From: Anaerolineaceae bacterium UBA4775 | GTDB taxonomy: Bacteria > Chloroflexota > Anaerolineae > Anaerolineales > Anaerolineaceae | Assembly (NCBI GenBank): GCA_002403205.1 | Contig: DHHJ01000023.1 | Location: 1-39,235 of the forward strand | Direction of reading: 5' to 3' | DNA: 39,235 nt | Part shown: piece after piece, positions 11,882 to 20,110 of the stretch | Layout: each line of letters opens with the position of its first letter | Numbering within the stretch: the stretch's first letter is position 1 | Translations under genes and position numbers: made by a program | The notes under the pieces: generated by a model | Told to the model about the DNA's origin: nothing | Database searches by the model: none | Seen by the model: only the letters and a program-made list of their open reading frames with translations

Positions 11882-12718
11882 CTACCTCTGGTCTGTGCCG
11901 TCAGCCTGCTGCACCAGCACCTTTTGGGTCGGATAGGGCAAGTTGATCTGATGCTCGTGCGACGCCCGATTTACCGCCTTGAGCACCTCGGTGTGCACTT
12001 TCAGCGGGCTGTTTTGCTTCTGGTCAACCCAGTAAAACAACCTCAGCGCCAAATCTGAATCATCCATGCTCATCACCTGGATCATCGGCTCGGGTTCAGT
12101 TTCCACACCTGCCACGTTCCTGACCGCTTCGAGAAAGATTTCCATGGCGCGTTCCACATCTTCCTCATAACCCAGCCCAATCGCCACTGTGCGGCGCCTG
12201 AATTGCCCGGATGAGAGATTAATAATCGGGTTTTCAATTACCCGGTTGTTTGGAATGATGACTACATCGCCATCCAGGGTCACGATCTCAGTATCGCGGA
12301 TGTTGATCATGCTTACCTTGCCCATCTGGCCTGAGACTTCGATAAAATCCCCAAGTTGGAAGGGCTGCCTGTAAAGCAGGATCAACCCCGAGATGAAATT
12401 GCGGGCGATATCCTGGAGGGAAAAACCGATGGTAAACCCGGCGATCCCCAACCCGGCTATGAACCCCGTCACATTAAAATCCACCTGATCCAGCGCAATG
12501 ACCGTGCCAAGCACAATCACCGTCCATTGGACAATTTGACCAATCAGCTTCTCCACCGCTTCAGACTCTATCCGGTTGGAAACCACCCGCCTAACGGCTT
12601 TAGACACAAACCCTGCGGCAACCAAGGCCAGGATAAAGATGACAATACCAGCCACCAGTTTTGGCAAAAACAATACCGCAGATGTCAACCATTCCTGGAA
12701 AATCATCTCGAAGTCCAT
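11882..12718 (-). CDS. Small-conductance mechanosensitive channel (MscS family)
   Basis: This is a 278-aa protein of the MscS family, which opens under membrane tension to release solutes during osmotic down-shock. Two to three N-terminal membrane helices are followed by the pore-lining segment around FIAGLGIAGFTIGFSLQD, and then by the beta-domain motif RQPFQLGDFIEV and DGDVVIIPNNRV. The C-terminal alpha/beta domain is standard. I choose the ATG at 12716-12718 (MDFEMIFQEW), preceded by AAAGGA, over an upstream in-frame ATG at 12814 that has no ribosome binding site and would add 32 hydrophilic residues. It is transcribed alone toward the dienelactone hydrolase remnant. Confidence 0.93.
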   Translation of the reverse strand: MDFEMIFQEWLTSAVLFLPKLVAGIVIFILALVAAGFVSKAVRRVVSNRIESEAVEKLIGQIVQWTVIVLGTVIALDQVDFNVTGFIAGLGIAGFTIGFSLQDIARNFISGLILLYRQPFQLGDFIEVSGQMGKVSMINIRDTEIVTLDGDVVIIPNNRVIENPIINLSSGQFRRRTVAIGLGYEEDVERAMEIFLEAVRNVAGVETEPEPMIQVMSMDDSDLALRLFYWVDQKQNSPLKVHTEVLKAVNRASHEHQINLPYPTQKVLVQQADGTDQR

Positions 12719-12736
12719 GTTATGTCCTTTCAAGGG

Positions 12737-12767
12737 TTTATAAACACCGATACCCTTATGATCATAA
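12737..12767 (-). promoter_or_regulatory. mscS promoter region with palindromic operator candidate
   Basis: On the minus strand a TATAAA -10 candidate (12737-12742) lies 19 nt upstream of the mscS start. A perfect 12-bp palindrome, TTATGATCATAA (12756-12767), covers the place where the -35 box would be. A repressor or activator site is a reasonable reading, but no regulator is known here. Confidence 0.35.
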
Positions 12768-12899
12768 TTGAACATTTCCGAGAATGCAATTATTTTCCTG
12801 AGGTACACATGCAAAACGGCTTGAGAGCTTCTTTACGCTCATCCCAAGGCAGCCATCATGGGTTAATTATCTTATGAAAGTTGTTCCTCAGCAGAGAAC

Positions 12900-13766
12900 T
12901 TAGGTGAACAAATCCCTCCTGACCTTCTGACCGTCTGCCGGCACAGGGTAAGCTTGCATGTAAGTATCGTGATGCCCGCTGAACAAGCGGGTCACCAGGC
13001 CTCTGAACCCCTTGTCCATATCCGCACCGCCCTGGCTGGCATGGCAGGCGGTGGCTTCCTTACGCACGTCTTTCACCGGGCTGTAATCCACTTTAACGTG
13101 CGTGGGAAAGTCCACATCGGTAATCGAGACCAGGTCAATATCCTTGTTACGCCCAAAGCGATGCGGGTCCTGCCCGATCAGCCTTAGCACCCACACCACA
13201 GCCTTCAGGAAAGAGCGATTGATGGTGTGGTAGTACAGTCTGTCAGGCTGGAAGGGGGCCAAACCCTCCGGGTCGGAAAAATCCGGGTCGGCAGCCAGGC
13301 TAAACGCCCTGACCGTCGCCTGGTGCATGGCAATATGGTCCGGGTGACGATACCCGCCGATCGGATCAAAAGTGATCACCACATCGGGTTTATTCTTGCG
13401 GATCAGGTGGGCCACTTCCTGGGCCACCTGTTCCACTGGCTGGGCGGCCAGCGCCTTGGGGTGCTGGTTGGCTTCGCTTCCGGGCATGCCTGAATCGCGG
13501 TAATTCAGAAAGTGTAACTCATCGATCCCCAACACATCGGCGGCGCAGCGCAGTTCCTGGGTTCGCAGGCAGGCGGCACTCTTGATGCGCTCGGTGTATT
13601 CGGGGTCGATATCGCCCAGTTCGCCGCGTGTGGCGCAGATCAGATGGACGTTCACATCACGCCGGGCATACAATGCCAGGGTGCCGCCCATCCCGAAGGT
13701 CTCATCATCGGGGTGTGCCAGCACGCTCAGCAGGGTTTTTTGGAAAGCTTTCTCAGATTGGCTCAT
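12900..13766 (-). CDS. PIG-L / LmbE family N-acetylglucosaminyl deacetylase
   Basis: This is a 288-aa protein of the PIG-L superfamily, zinc-dependent enzymes that remove the acetyl group from N-acetylglucosamine-linked substrates (for example MshB, Mca, BshB and GPI biosynthesis enzymes). The N-terminal metal and catalytic motif AHPDDE and the later metal-binding HPDHIAMHQ are both visible. The start is taken as the ATG at 13764-13766 (MSQSEKAFQ), which has a GAGGT element upstream; an upstream in-frame GTG at 13802 would add 12 residues. The real substrate cannot be told from sequence; mycothiol- or bacillithiol-type conjugates and other acetylated glycosides are possible. Neighbouring genes give no clue. 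Confidence 0.9.
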   Translation of the reverse strand: MSQSEKAFQKTLLSVLAHPDDETFGMGGTLALYARRDVNVHLICATRGELGDIDPEYTERIKSAACLRTQELRCAADVLGIDELHFLNYRDSGMPGSEANQHPKALAAQPVEQVAQEVAHLIRKNKPDVVITFDPIGGYRHPDHIAMHQATVRAFSLAADPDFSDPEGLAPFQPDRLYYHTINRSFLKAVVWVLRLIGQDPHRFGRNKDIDLVSITDVDFPTHVKVDYSPVKDVRKEATACHASQGGADMDKGFRGLVTRLFSGHHDTYMQAYPVPADGQKVRRDLFT

Positions 13767-13855
13767 GCACTCTACCTCACCTGTTAATTTTGATCGATCC
13801 ACATAATCTTACTACCATTACCCCTCCTAGAAGCAGGCTGTACAGGGCACACAGG

Positions 13856-14635
13856 TCACAAACCAGCCTGCAGCCCTAAGCCGAACTGACCCTCTGCCTG
13901 CAAATAGGGTGCCAGGTCCTCCCACGGGATGAGAACGAATTGCGGCCCGGCCGCGTAGGACCCCACCTCGTAAACATCAAAATTGATCCGCAAGCCCTCG
14001 GGCAGCAGGTTCCAGTGCTCACGCACTTCAAGCACCTGTTCAGCCACCCCGGCTGTGTACCCCAGGTCACGGCTCAGCAATTCAGGTTCCACCCGCTCAA
14101 GGATCACCACCTGCAGGTCGACCTCGTCACCAAACCGGTCTGCCAGGGTGAGGAAGTGCCCCTGAATAGCGTCATAATTCAATGCCTGTGAAGATGGGAA
14201 GGCATGTGCCGAAAGCGCAATATAGGTGTCCCACATCAGGTAGACGCTGACCAGGCCATCTGAAATTAACCTCACCTCGTAATCCAGGGTCAGTGTACTG
14301 AGTCCTGGGAATTCCTCATCACCGCCAGGCATTCTAACCGCATCCATGAAGTCCGCTAACCCATCATCAACCCTGTGGTCAATCCCGGTGTTGAATGGCC
14401 CTGCAAACGCCGCGTTACCCGCCAGGTTAGGCCATCGGGCCTCGATCACATAGGGCGGATCATCAGATTCCTCAAAATTGGACCGATCAACCAGATCGGT
14501 TTCCACAGGCAAAGTCTCTTGGGGATCGGCCGGGCTTGGTTCATCTGCCTGCGGCAGTGCTGCACACCCAGCCAGTAAAGTCCCCAGGAAAAATAAGACC
14601 ATAAAGCGTTGCCTGAACAAAATCTGCGCCTTCAT
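13856..14635 (-). CDS. Lipoprotein with DUF3298/RsiV-like C-terminal domain
   Basis: This 259-aa protein starts with a hydrophobic segment and a lipobox LAGC (Cys about 24), so it is predicted to be lipid-anchored outside the membrane. After a Pro/Glu/Asp-rich linker (about 28-50), the remaining ~200 residues resemble the DUF3298/DUF4163 fold. The conserved end pattern is seen as NFDVYEVGSYAAGPQFVLIP. Related domains occur in the anti-sigma factor RsiV and in peptidoglycan deacetylase accessory parts; here there is no sigma gene next to it, so no such role can be assigned. No clear Shine-Dalgarno precedes the ATG at 14635. Confidence 0.75.
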   Translation of the reverse strand: MKAQILFRQRFMVLFFLGTLLAGCAALPQADEPSPADPQETLPVETDLVDRSNFEESDDPPYVIEARWPNLAGNAAFAGPFNTGIDHRVDDGLADFMDAVRMPGGDEEFPGLSTLTLDYEVRLISDGLVSVYLMWDTYIALSAHAFPSSQALNYDAIQGHFLTLADRFGDEVDLQVVILERVEPELLSRDLGYTAGVAEQVLEVREHWNLLPEGLRINFDVYEVGSYAAGPQFVLIPWEDLAPYLQAEGQFGLGLQAGL

Positions 14636-14672
14636 TGTGATTTCGGATAGTTAACCTTGTGCTTTAATACAG

Positions 14673-14703
14673 TTGCCTGGCATGGGGGGGACATGCCAGG
14701 CAA
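14673..14703. terminator. Perfect 12-bp stem hairpin with G-rich loop
   Basis: TTGCCTGGCATG pairs with CATGCCAGGCAA around a 7-nt loop of six G and one A. It lies between the DUF3298 gene start (14635) and the NYN gene stop (14884), both on the minus strand, so it can end the NYN gene transcript. On that strand the tail is only weakly T-rich. Confidence 0.5.
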
Positions 14704-14883
14704 TCTCAGGGAGGAAACCACCACTTCCGTCTTACAGAACTTTTCGGTCCTGCAGATTTCCTGGTGGAAGACACACCTAATACCAATAAAGGGTTTGTGT
14801 CTTTGGGTATTACTATACTGGATTTGTGTGGGGGTTGTATTAACAGCAGATTAGAGTTTACTAAGTTTACCTTATTTGTAAGA

Positions 14884-15372
14884 TTATGCTTTTCCCCCCG
14901 ATGGCGGATGCCCGCGCTTAAAGAACTGCTCCCAGGCGTCCACTTCTTCTTCGCTGAGCAGCCGGTTGCGCGGGTCAAGCGCGGGCACTTCGTCTTCCAG
15001 CTGCGCCCATTCCGCCGCAAAATCTTCAGAGGAGACGACCCTGGCATGGGCTGCCCGCGCAGCGGTCTGCACCTGCCGGTCAGAACTGACCACAGTCATA
15101 TTTTTGGCGCGCTTACCCAGTTTGCCCAGGTGCGCCATGATGGCCGCGTCCGCCGTGGTGCTGCTGGGCACAAAATGCGCCTGCACCTGCCCATACACCT
15201 GGGTCCGGGGCTGGCCGGCTGGCGCCCGGTCAAAATAGACGATGGCCTGCTTGCGCCGCAAGCGGCAGTAATCCTGCAGCATCCGGACCAATGCCAGCTC
15301 GTCGTCTGGATCCGCCAGGCTGACTCCCGGCAAATGCGGGATCAGGTTATGTCCGTCGATGATCAACACCAT
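14884..15372 (-). CDS. NYN (YacP/Rae1-like) RNase domain protein
   Basis: This is a 162-aa single-domain protein of the NYN family (PIN-like nuclease fold, YacP type). It starts with LIIDGHNLI, carrying the first catalytic Asp, and later has TADAAIMAH and VVSSDRQVQ, carrying further acidic residues of the expected metal site. In Bacillus the YacP homologue Rae1 is a ribosome-associated endoribonuclease; a similar RNA-cleaving role is likely but not shown here. A TAGAAT element ends 6 nt before the ATG, so the mRNA may be leaderless, although AAGG just before the ATG could be a weak ribosome binding site. The gene is divergent from the zinc-ribbon operon. Confidence 0.85.
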   Translation of the reverse strand: MVLIIDGHNLIPHLPGVSLADPDDELALVRMLQDYCRLRRKQAIVYFDRAPAGQPRTQVYGQVQAHFVPSSTTADAAIMAHLGKLGKRAKNMTVVSSDRQVQTAARAAHARVVSSEDFAAEWAQLEDEVPALDPRNRLLSEEEVDAWEQFFKRGHPPSGGKA

Positions 15373-15518
15373 AACCTTATTCTATCCCATCCGTAAAGCC
15401 CTAAAATGACAAAAGAAACCCCGCCCGCACTGGCCACGGCCTGAGCAGCATGGTGAAGGCACCCGGTTTGCGATACAATAAAGGGCGAACCCATCAGTAA
15501 TACTGAGGAGCGCCTTGC

Positions 15519-16826
15519 ATGTCTGAAGATCACATCCACACGCAGCCCTGGTCTCCACCGGAGGGGTACCATCAGGTCGAATCCCGCGTGCCCGGGGTGG
15601 TGGTATTCGCACCTGAACCGGAACACGCACCAGATGACCAGGCGGTCAGCTATGCCTGCCCCAATTGCGGCGCCAACACAGCCTATGATGTTGCTGCTGG
15701 CGGGGTGGCCTGTGAATACTGTGGGTATGTCGCCAAGGTGAAAACAGCCCAGGTAGGCCGGTTCGCCGATGATTTCGAGTTCACGTTGGAGACCCTTTCC
15801 CAGGCCAGGCAAGGCTGGGGAACCCAACGCCAGGTGCTGCACTGCGATTCCTGCGGTGCGGACCTATCCATCTCGGAAGGCGCGCTGACCACCGTATGTG
15901 CTTTCTGCGCGTCGAACCAGGTCAACGTGATCACCAGCCCGCAGGAGACCCTGCGCCCGCGCTTCCTGATCCCCTTCAAAATCCCACCTGAAGAAACCCT
16001 CCCCCGAGCCAAAGCGTGGCTTGGCAAAGGCTGGTACCACCCCGATGCCCTCCGTTCAAATGTGATCGTGCGTCGGTTTTACGGGTTGTACCTCCCATTT
16101 TGGACCTTCAACGCCATGGTGAACGCCAAGTGGCGGGCACAGATTGGCTATCAGCAGACCGAACGCCACTACAACGCCAGCCAAAAACGCTGGGAGACAC
16201 GGACACGCATTGTCTGGAAGTGGGAGAGCGGCCAGGTGAACCTGACCATCGACGATTTGCTGATCTCCGGAAGCGCGCCGCAACACCTCAGTCACCGCAT
16301 CCTGGGTGAGCTTAATCCCTTCAACCTGAACGAATTAGTGGCCTATTCCCCGGATTTTCTGGCAGGCTGGCAGGCGCAGGCCTACGAAACCACCCTGCCC
16401 GAGGCCTGGGAAATGGGCAAGAAGAACATCCGTGAACTGGCAAAGAAAGCCTGTTATCAAGATATGCCATCCAACCAGGTCAGGAACTTCACCATGCACG
16501 CAGACTTTTCCGATGAATCCTGGCGCTACATTCTGTTGCCTGTTTACCTGGCTGCCTACCGGTATGAAGGCAAAGTCTACCAGGTGATGGTCAACGGCCA
16601 AAGCGGCGTGGTTGCAGGGAGCAAACCGGTGGCCTGGTGGAAGGTCTGGCTGGCGATCGCTGCCATCCTCACCCCGGGCACCTTTCTGACCCTGATCGGC
16701 CTGCCCCTGGCGCTGCTGGGCGGGCTGGGAATCCTGGCGATCGCCCTGGGGATCATCCTGTTTGTGGGCGGCGCCATCATCAGCATCAACCTTTACCAAC
16801 ACGTGCGCAAATCGGAGTCAAACTAG
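15519..16826 (+). CDS. Zinc-ribbon membrane protein A (TFIIB-type zinc ribbon)
   Basis: This is a 435-aa protein with no signal peptide. Two zinc ribbons are seen: C47/C50 with C65/C68 (CPNCG and CEYCG), and C109/C112 with C127/C130 (CDSCG and CAFC). A long central domain (about 145-370) is rich in Trp and Tyr and ends in NFTMHADFSDESW and VMVNGQSGVVAG. Two hydrophobic helices follow at about 375-425. The zinc ribbons are therefore cytoplasmic, in a C-tail-anchored protein. GAGGAG precedes the ATG. Similar proteins are annotated only as zinc-ribbon proteins, and the function is unknown. It is directly coupled to the next gene, which has a related architecture. Confidence 0.88.
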   Translation: MSEDHIHTQPWSPPEGYHQVESRVPGVVVFAPEPEHAPDDQAVSYACPNCGANTAYDVAAGGVACEYCGYVAKVKTAQVGRFADDFEFTLETLSQARQGWGTQRQVLHCDSCGADLSISEGALTTVCAFCASNQVNVITSPQETLRPRFLIPFKIPPEETLPRAKAWLGKGWYHPDALRSNVIVRRFYGLYLPFWTFNAMVNAKWRAQIGYQQTERHYNASQKRWETRTRIVWKWESGQVNLTIDDLLISGSAPQHLSHRILGELNPFNLNELVAYSPDFLAGWQAQAYETTLPEAWEMGKKNIRELAKKACYQDMPSNQVRNFTMHADFSDESWRYILLPVYLAAYRYEGKVYQVMVNGQSGVVAGSKPVAWWKVWLAIAAILTPGTFLTLIGLPLALLGGLGILAIALGIILFVGGAIISINLYQHVRKSESN

Positions 16827-17938
16827 TGGAAAAAGCGATCCCTTCCGAGGAAATCGTCCTGGCAGACCAGACCCTCTGGCACACGGACCGCCAGCCGGCA
16901 GGCTGCAGCCATTGCCGCCGTGTTTACCTGGTTGCGGCCAATTATCACGGCACAGATTGCCCCCTCTGCCGAAAGGGCATCTTGGAAGCCCAACCAGCCT
17001 ACGTGCGGCGGGCTGCACCGGAAAAAATGCTGCCCTTCAGGATCACCCAAAAAGCCCTCCTGCCAATTTACGAGCGGTTTGTCTCGGGGGTTTGGATCAA
17101 ACCGGAAGATTTCAACCCTCAATCGCTGCTCAATAACACCCGTGCTGTGTTCTGGCCGCTGTGGCTGGTGGATAGCGATGTCAGCGGCCCCTGGCAGATG
17201 AGCGCAGGGTTCGATTACCAGGTCGAAAGCGCCCGTGAAGTGTACACAGACGGCAGATGGCATTCCCAGGCGCAGATCGAAACCCGCCTGCGCTGGGAGA
17301 CCCGGCTGGGCACCCTCGACACCCGGGTGGATAACGTGATCACGCCCGCGCTGGAAGAGCATGAAAACCGGATGCAAATGACCGGCCCCTACCCACTGGA
17401 AAAAAGCCATGATTTTGACGCCAGCCTCCTGGGGGGCGCCTTCCTGGAACTGCCCGATATCCCTCCTGAAACAGCCTGGCCCCTTGCCCGGCCGGACATA
17501 GATAAAGCCCTGACCAAAATTTGCCAGGAAGCGGCCGGTGCCCAGCACTTCCGCGATTTCACGATGCGTGCCCGTTTTGGAGAACAGAACTGGACGGAAT
17601 TCTTCCTGCCGATCTACACCACCCACTACACCGACGATGAAGGGCAGCCCCAGGTGCTGGTGATCAACGGAGAGACCGGCACAATACGCGGCCCGCGCCT
17701 GGCCTCCCGGCAGCGCGGCGGGCGCATTGCCGGCATCATCGGCGCGGTAGCGGGCGGCCTGCTGCTGCTGGCACTGCTCGGGCTGCTGCTAACGGTGGTC
17801 TTCCCGCCTGGCGCACTGATCGCTGGCGTGACGGGCATCCTCGGGCTGGCCGCGGGCATTTTGGCCATCGTCGTGGCGATCTGGCCCGGGCAGTGGAACC
17901 GCAAGCAAGGCGGACCGCGCATCGCAGAAAGGCCCTGA
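16826..17938 (+). CDS. Zinc-ribbon membrane protein B, translationally coupled
   Basis: This is a 370-aa protein starting at GTG 16826-16828, whose first base is the last base of the preceding TAG (TAGTG overlap); CGGAG lies about 9 nt upstream. The in-frame open region extends further upstream inside gene A, but that would be unsupported overlap. One zinc ribbon is present (C27, C30, C45, C48). The central domain resembles that of protein A: DFTMRARFGEQNW and VLVINGETGTIRG match the NFTMHADF and VMVNGQSGVVAG segments there. Two C-terminal hydrophobic helices are at about 290-345. The two proteins are probably distant paralogues that act together, perhaps as a complex; the function is unknown. 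Confidence 0.87.
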   Translation: MEKAIPSEEIVLADQTLWHTDRQPAGCSHCRRVYLVAANYHGTDCPLCRKGILEAQPAYVRRAAPEKMLPFRITQKALLPIYERFVSGVWIKPEDFNPQSLLNNTRAVFWPLWLVDSDVSGPWQMSAGFDYQVESAREVYTDGRWHSQAQIETRLRWETRLGTLDTRVDNVITPALEEHENRMQMTGPYPLEKSHDFDASLLGGAFLELPDIPPETAWPLARPDIDKALTKICQEAAGAQHFRDFTMRARFGEQNWTEFFLPIYTTHYTDDEGQPQVLVINGETGTIRGPRLASRQRGGRIAGIIGAVAGGLLLLALLGLLLTVVFPPGALIAGVTGILGLAAGILAIVVAIWPGQWNRKQGGPRIAERP

Positions 17939-18030
17939 ACCCCGATGATGCGCCAATACCCCGTAAGGTTTCAGAGACTGGCCACACAAGCCCGATTAGC
18001 AGCCTTCGCCCATAAGGAGGCAAACCTGCC

Positions 18031-18420
18031 ATGAAACGCTCACCGCTGCATATCGCCGAGTGGCTGTACAGCCTGTCTTTTGTGCTGTACTTGTTCGGCA
18101 GTTCACTGGCCCATACTGAAAATGGTCCTGAACTGTCATTGTGGCTGATGACCTTCCCCGTCATACTCACCCTGGCGACCACATCCCTGCCTTTGGCGGG
18201 TGTGCACTGGCTAAAAATGGAACCCAAAGGCTGGCGGGCAGGCTACTGGGCAGCCATCGTGCTGCAAGCTGCCTCGTGGGTAACCTTTTTTTGGGCGATG
18301 GTCCTGCGGTTAGGCCGCAACCTGCCGCCTTTCCACACCTGGATCAGGGTCACCACGCTGCTGTGGGCTGCCTGGCTGCTGATCTTCATCTTCAGCCGGC
18401 ATGCTCCCCACACCGATTGA
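18031..18420 (+). CDS. Small four-helix membrane protein, uncharacterised
   Basis: This 129-aa protein consists almost entirely of four predicted transmembrane helices (about residues 10-27, 37-57, 70-92 and 104-123), with short charged loops and a basic/His-rich C-terminus. I do not recognise a family. An AAGGAGG Shine-Dalgarno lies 10 nt before the ATG. It follows the zinc-ribbon pair after 92 bp and precedes upp by 80 bp on the same strand, so it may be part of that transcription unit. Confidence 0.75.
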   Translation: MKRSPLHIAEWLYSLSFVLYLFGSSLAHTENGPELSLWLMTFPVILTLATTSLPLAGVHWLKMEPKGWRAGYWAAIVLQAASWVTFFWAMVLRLGRNLPPFHTWIRVTTLLWAAWLLIFIFSRHAPHTD

Positions 18421-18500
18421 AAGCGGATTGAATAACAAAGCAGCGACCGTTTTATGCAAGCACATGAACCGATGAAAACTCAACCATAAGTCGAGGTGCC

Positions 18501-19124
18501 ATGAAAAATGTCTTTCCATCCACACATCCCCTGGTGCGCCACAAACTGACCCGCCTGCGCGACCAAAACACCGAACCCAAGAAGTTTCGTGAGCTGGTGC
18601 GCGAGCTGGCAGCCCTGCTGACCTACGAAGCCACCGCCGACCTGGCAACCCAGCGCGTGCGCATCCAAACCCCCATGGCCGAAACCGAGGGGGAAGATTT
18701 ACAGGAGAAGATCGGGCTGATCCCGATCCTGCGCGCCGGGCTGGGCATGGTCGAAGGGGTTTGGGAGCTGATGCCCTCCGCTGAGGTCTGGCATATCGGC
18801 ATGTACCGCGATGAACGCACCCTCAAACCCGTCGCGTATTACAACAAGCTGCCAGTGCAGCCCACCGTGGCCGTGTGCCTGATCCTCGACCCCATGCTGG
18901 CCACGGGCGGCTCTGCGGTGGCTACTGTCGACATCCTCAAGCAGTGGGGGGTGACCAAGATCAAATTTGTCGGGCTGATCGCAGCACCTGAAGGCATCCA
19001 GCGCCTGCACAGCGAACACCCGGACATACCTGTTCACATCGCTGCCATCGATGAACGCCTTAACGAGCACGGTTACATCGTCCCCGGCCTGGGTGACGCC
19101 GGCGATCGCCTGTTTGGCACCTAA
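18501..19124 (+). CDS. upp: Uracil phosphoribosyltransferase
   Basis: This 207-aa enzyme converts uracil and PRPP to UMP in pyrimidine salvage. The PRPP-binding loop is visible as LILDPMLATGGSA. The early region has LIPILRAGLGM, and the uracil-binding C-terminal segment ends in YIVPGLGDAGDRLFGT, all typical of UPRTase. Length is normal (about 208-210). GAGGTG lies just before the ATG. A strong intrinsic terminator follows the stop codon, so this is the last gene of the + strand unit. Confidence 0.96.
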   Translation: MKNVFPSTHPLVRHKLTRLRDQNTEPKKFRELVRELAALLTYEATADLATQRVRIQTPMAETEGEDLQEKIGLIPILRAGLGMVEGVWELMPSAEVWHIGMYRDERTLKPVAYYNKLPVQPTVAVCLILDPMLATGGSAVATVDILKQWGVTKIKFVGLIAAPEGIQRLHSEHPDIPVHIAAIDERLNEHGYIVPGLGDAGDRLFGT

Positions 19125-19141
19125 AGGCGGCTTTAAACCAC

Positions 19142-19180
19142 AGCAGGGCTGATCCGTGAGGTCAGCCCTGCTTTTTATTT
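19142..19180 (+). terminator. upp Rho-independent terminator
   Basis: An 11-bp perfect stem (AGCAGGGCTGA / TCAGCCCTGCT) with a 9-nt loop is followed by TTTTATTT. It begins 18 nt after the upp stop and lies before the convergent tpiA gene. This is the cleanest intrinsic terminator in the window. Confidence 0.9.
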
Positions 19181-19193
19181 AACGAACATCTAT

Positions 19194-19982
19194 CTATTTT
19201 TTCGATTCATGTTCGACGATCGTCACCATCGCGGCCGCTTTGACAATGGCCACAAAGGAATCCGCCTTGAGGCTTGCGCCGCCCACCAGGCCGCCGTCGA
19301 TATCCGACATGGCGAACAGCTCGGCCGCGTTGTCAGGTTTGATGGAACCGCCGTACTGGATGCGCATCAGCGCTGCGCGGGCTTCTCCAAACTGCTGCCT
19401 GAGCAGCGGACGGATCAAATCCTTGTGAACGCGGTTGGCATCCTCCGGGGTGGCTGCCCGGCCGGTGCCAATCGCCCACACTGGCTCGTAGGCGATGGTA
19501 ATGTCCGCTGCCTGGGTTTCCGTGATCCCTTCCAGCCCTTTCACCAGTTGGTGGGTGACAACTGACTCGGTTTGACCGGCCTCATTCTCCTCCAGCGTTT
19601 CGCCGACGCACACGATCACATGCAGGCCGGCTGCCAGGGCAGCTTTCAGACGCTGATTGACCGTTTCATCAGTCTCGCCAAAGAATTGGCGCCTTTCAGA
19701 GTGGCCAACGATCACAAAATCACACACCTCGGCTACCATCGCGGGGGCCACCTCACCGGTGTATGCGCCCGACTCCTCCCAGAACAAGTTCTGCGCGCCA
19801 ACCTTGATGCCGGTGCCTTTGCAGAGCTCCGCAATAGCGGGCACAGCCAGGTACGAAGGTGCCACAGCCTTATCCACACTGTCGATCGCTTCCAGTTCAG
19901 GTGTCATCGCTGCCATCAAAGCTTTTGCCTCAGCGATGGTGTTGTTCATTTTCCAGTTTCCTGTCACAAAAAATCTGCGCAT
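19194..19982 (-). CDS. tpiA: Triosephosphate isomerase
   Basis: TpiA interconverts dihydroxyacetone phosphate and glyceraldehyde 3-phosphate. The 262-aa protein has the substrate Lys in TGNWKMN, the catalytic His in VIVGHSERR, and the catalytic Glu in AYEPVWAIGTG. The phosphate-binding GGSIKPDN and GGASLKADSF are also present. The start is set at ATG 19980-19982 (MRRFFVTGNW), preceded by GAGAGGA at the right distance; the in-frame ATG at 19997 would place that ribosome site inside the gene and add five residues. It is followed by the convergent upp gene and preceded by mgtE. Confidence 0.96.
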   Translation of the reverse strand: MRRFFVTGNWKMNNTIAEAKALMAAMTPELEAIDSVDKAVAPSYLAVPAIAELCKGTGIKVGAQNLFWEESGAYTGEVAPAMVAEVCDFVIVGHSERRQFFGETDETVNQRLKAALAAGLHVIVCVGETLEENEAGQTESVVTHQLVKGLEGITETQAADITIAYEPVWAIGTGRAATPEDANRVHKDLIRPLLRQQFGEARAALMRIQYGGSIKPDNAAELFAMSDIDGGLVGGASLKADSFVAIVKAAAMVTIVEHESKK

Positions 19983-20017
19983 GTTATCCTCTCCCATTTT
20001 ATGTGTAATTCTTTCAA

Positions 20018-20032
20018 GCTGATTTTACCAGC
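20018..20032 (-). promoter_or_regulatory. tpiA promoter, extended -10 within a dyad
   Basis: On the minus strand TGGTAAAAT (20022-20030) is an extended -10 box, flanked by GCTG and CAGC arms (20018-20032). The predicted start near 20015 gives a leader of about 33 nt. The same TGGTAAAAT occurs in front of gap. No good -35 is seen, which fits an extended -10 promoter. Confidence 0.5.
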
Positions 20033-20110
20033 GAATCGCTTTAAAAACGGGCCGCCGCTTGAAATCAGCATCTTTTTCGTTTATTGCATGATAGACAAGT
20101 GGATTGCCCT

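Noticed and set aside
12356..12877. 173-codon plus-strand frame over the mscS 5' region
   Set aside because: It is antisense to mscS and lacks a ribosome site.
16637..16825. Upstream extension of zinc-ribbon protein B into gene A
   Set aside because: The extension would overlap gene A by nearly 190 bp and gives low-complexity Gly/Ala/Pro sequence; the TAGTG start with CGGAG fits better.
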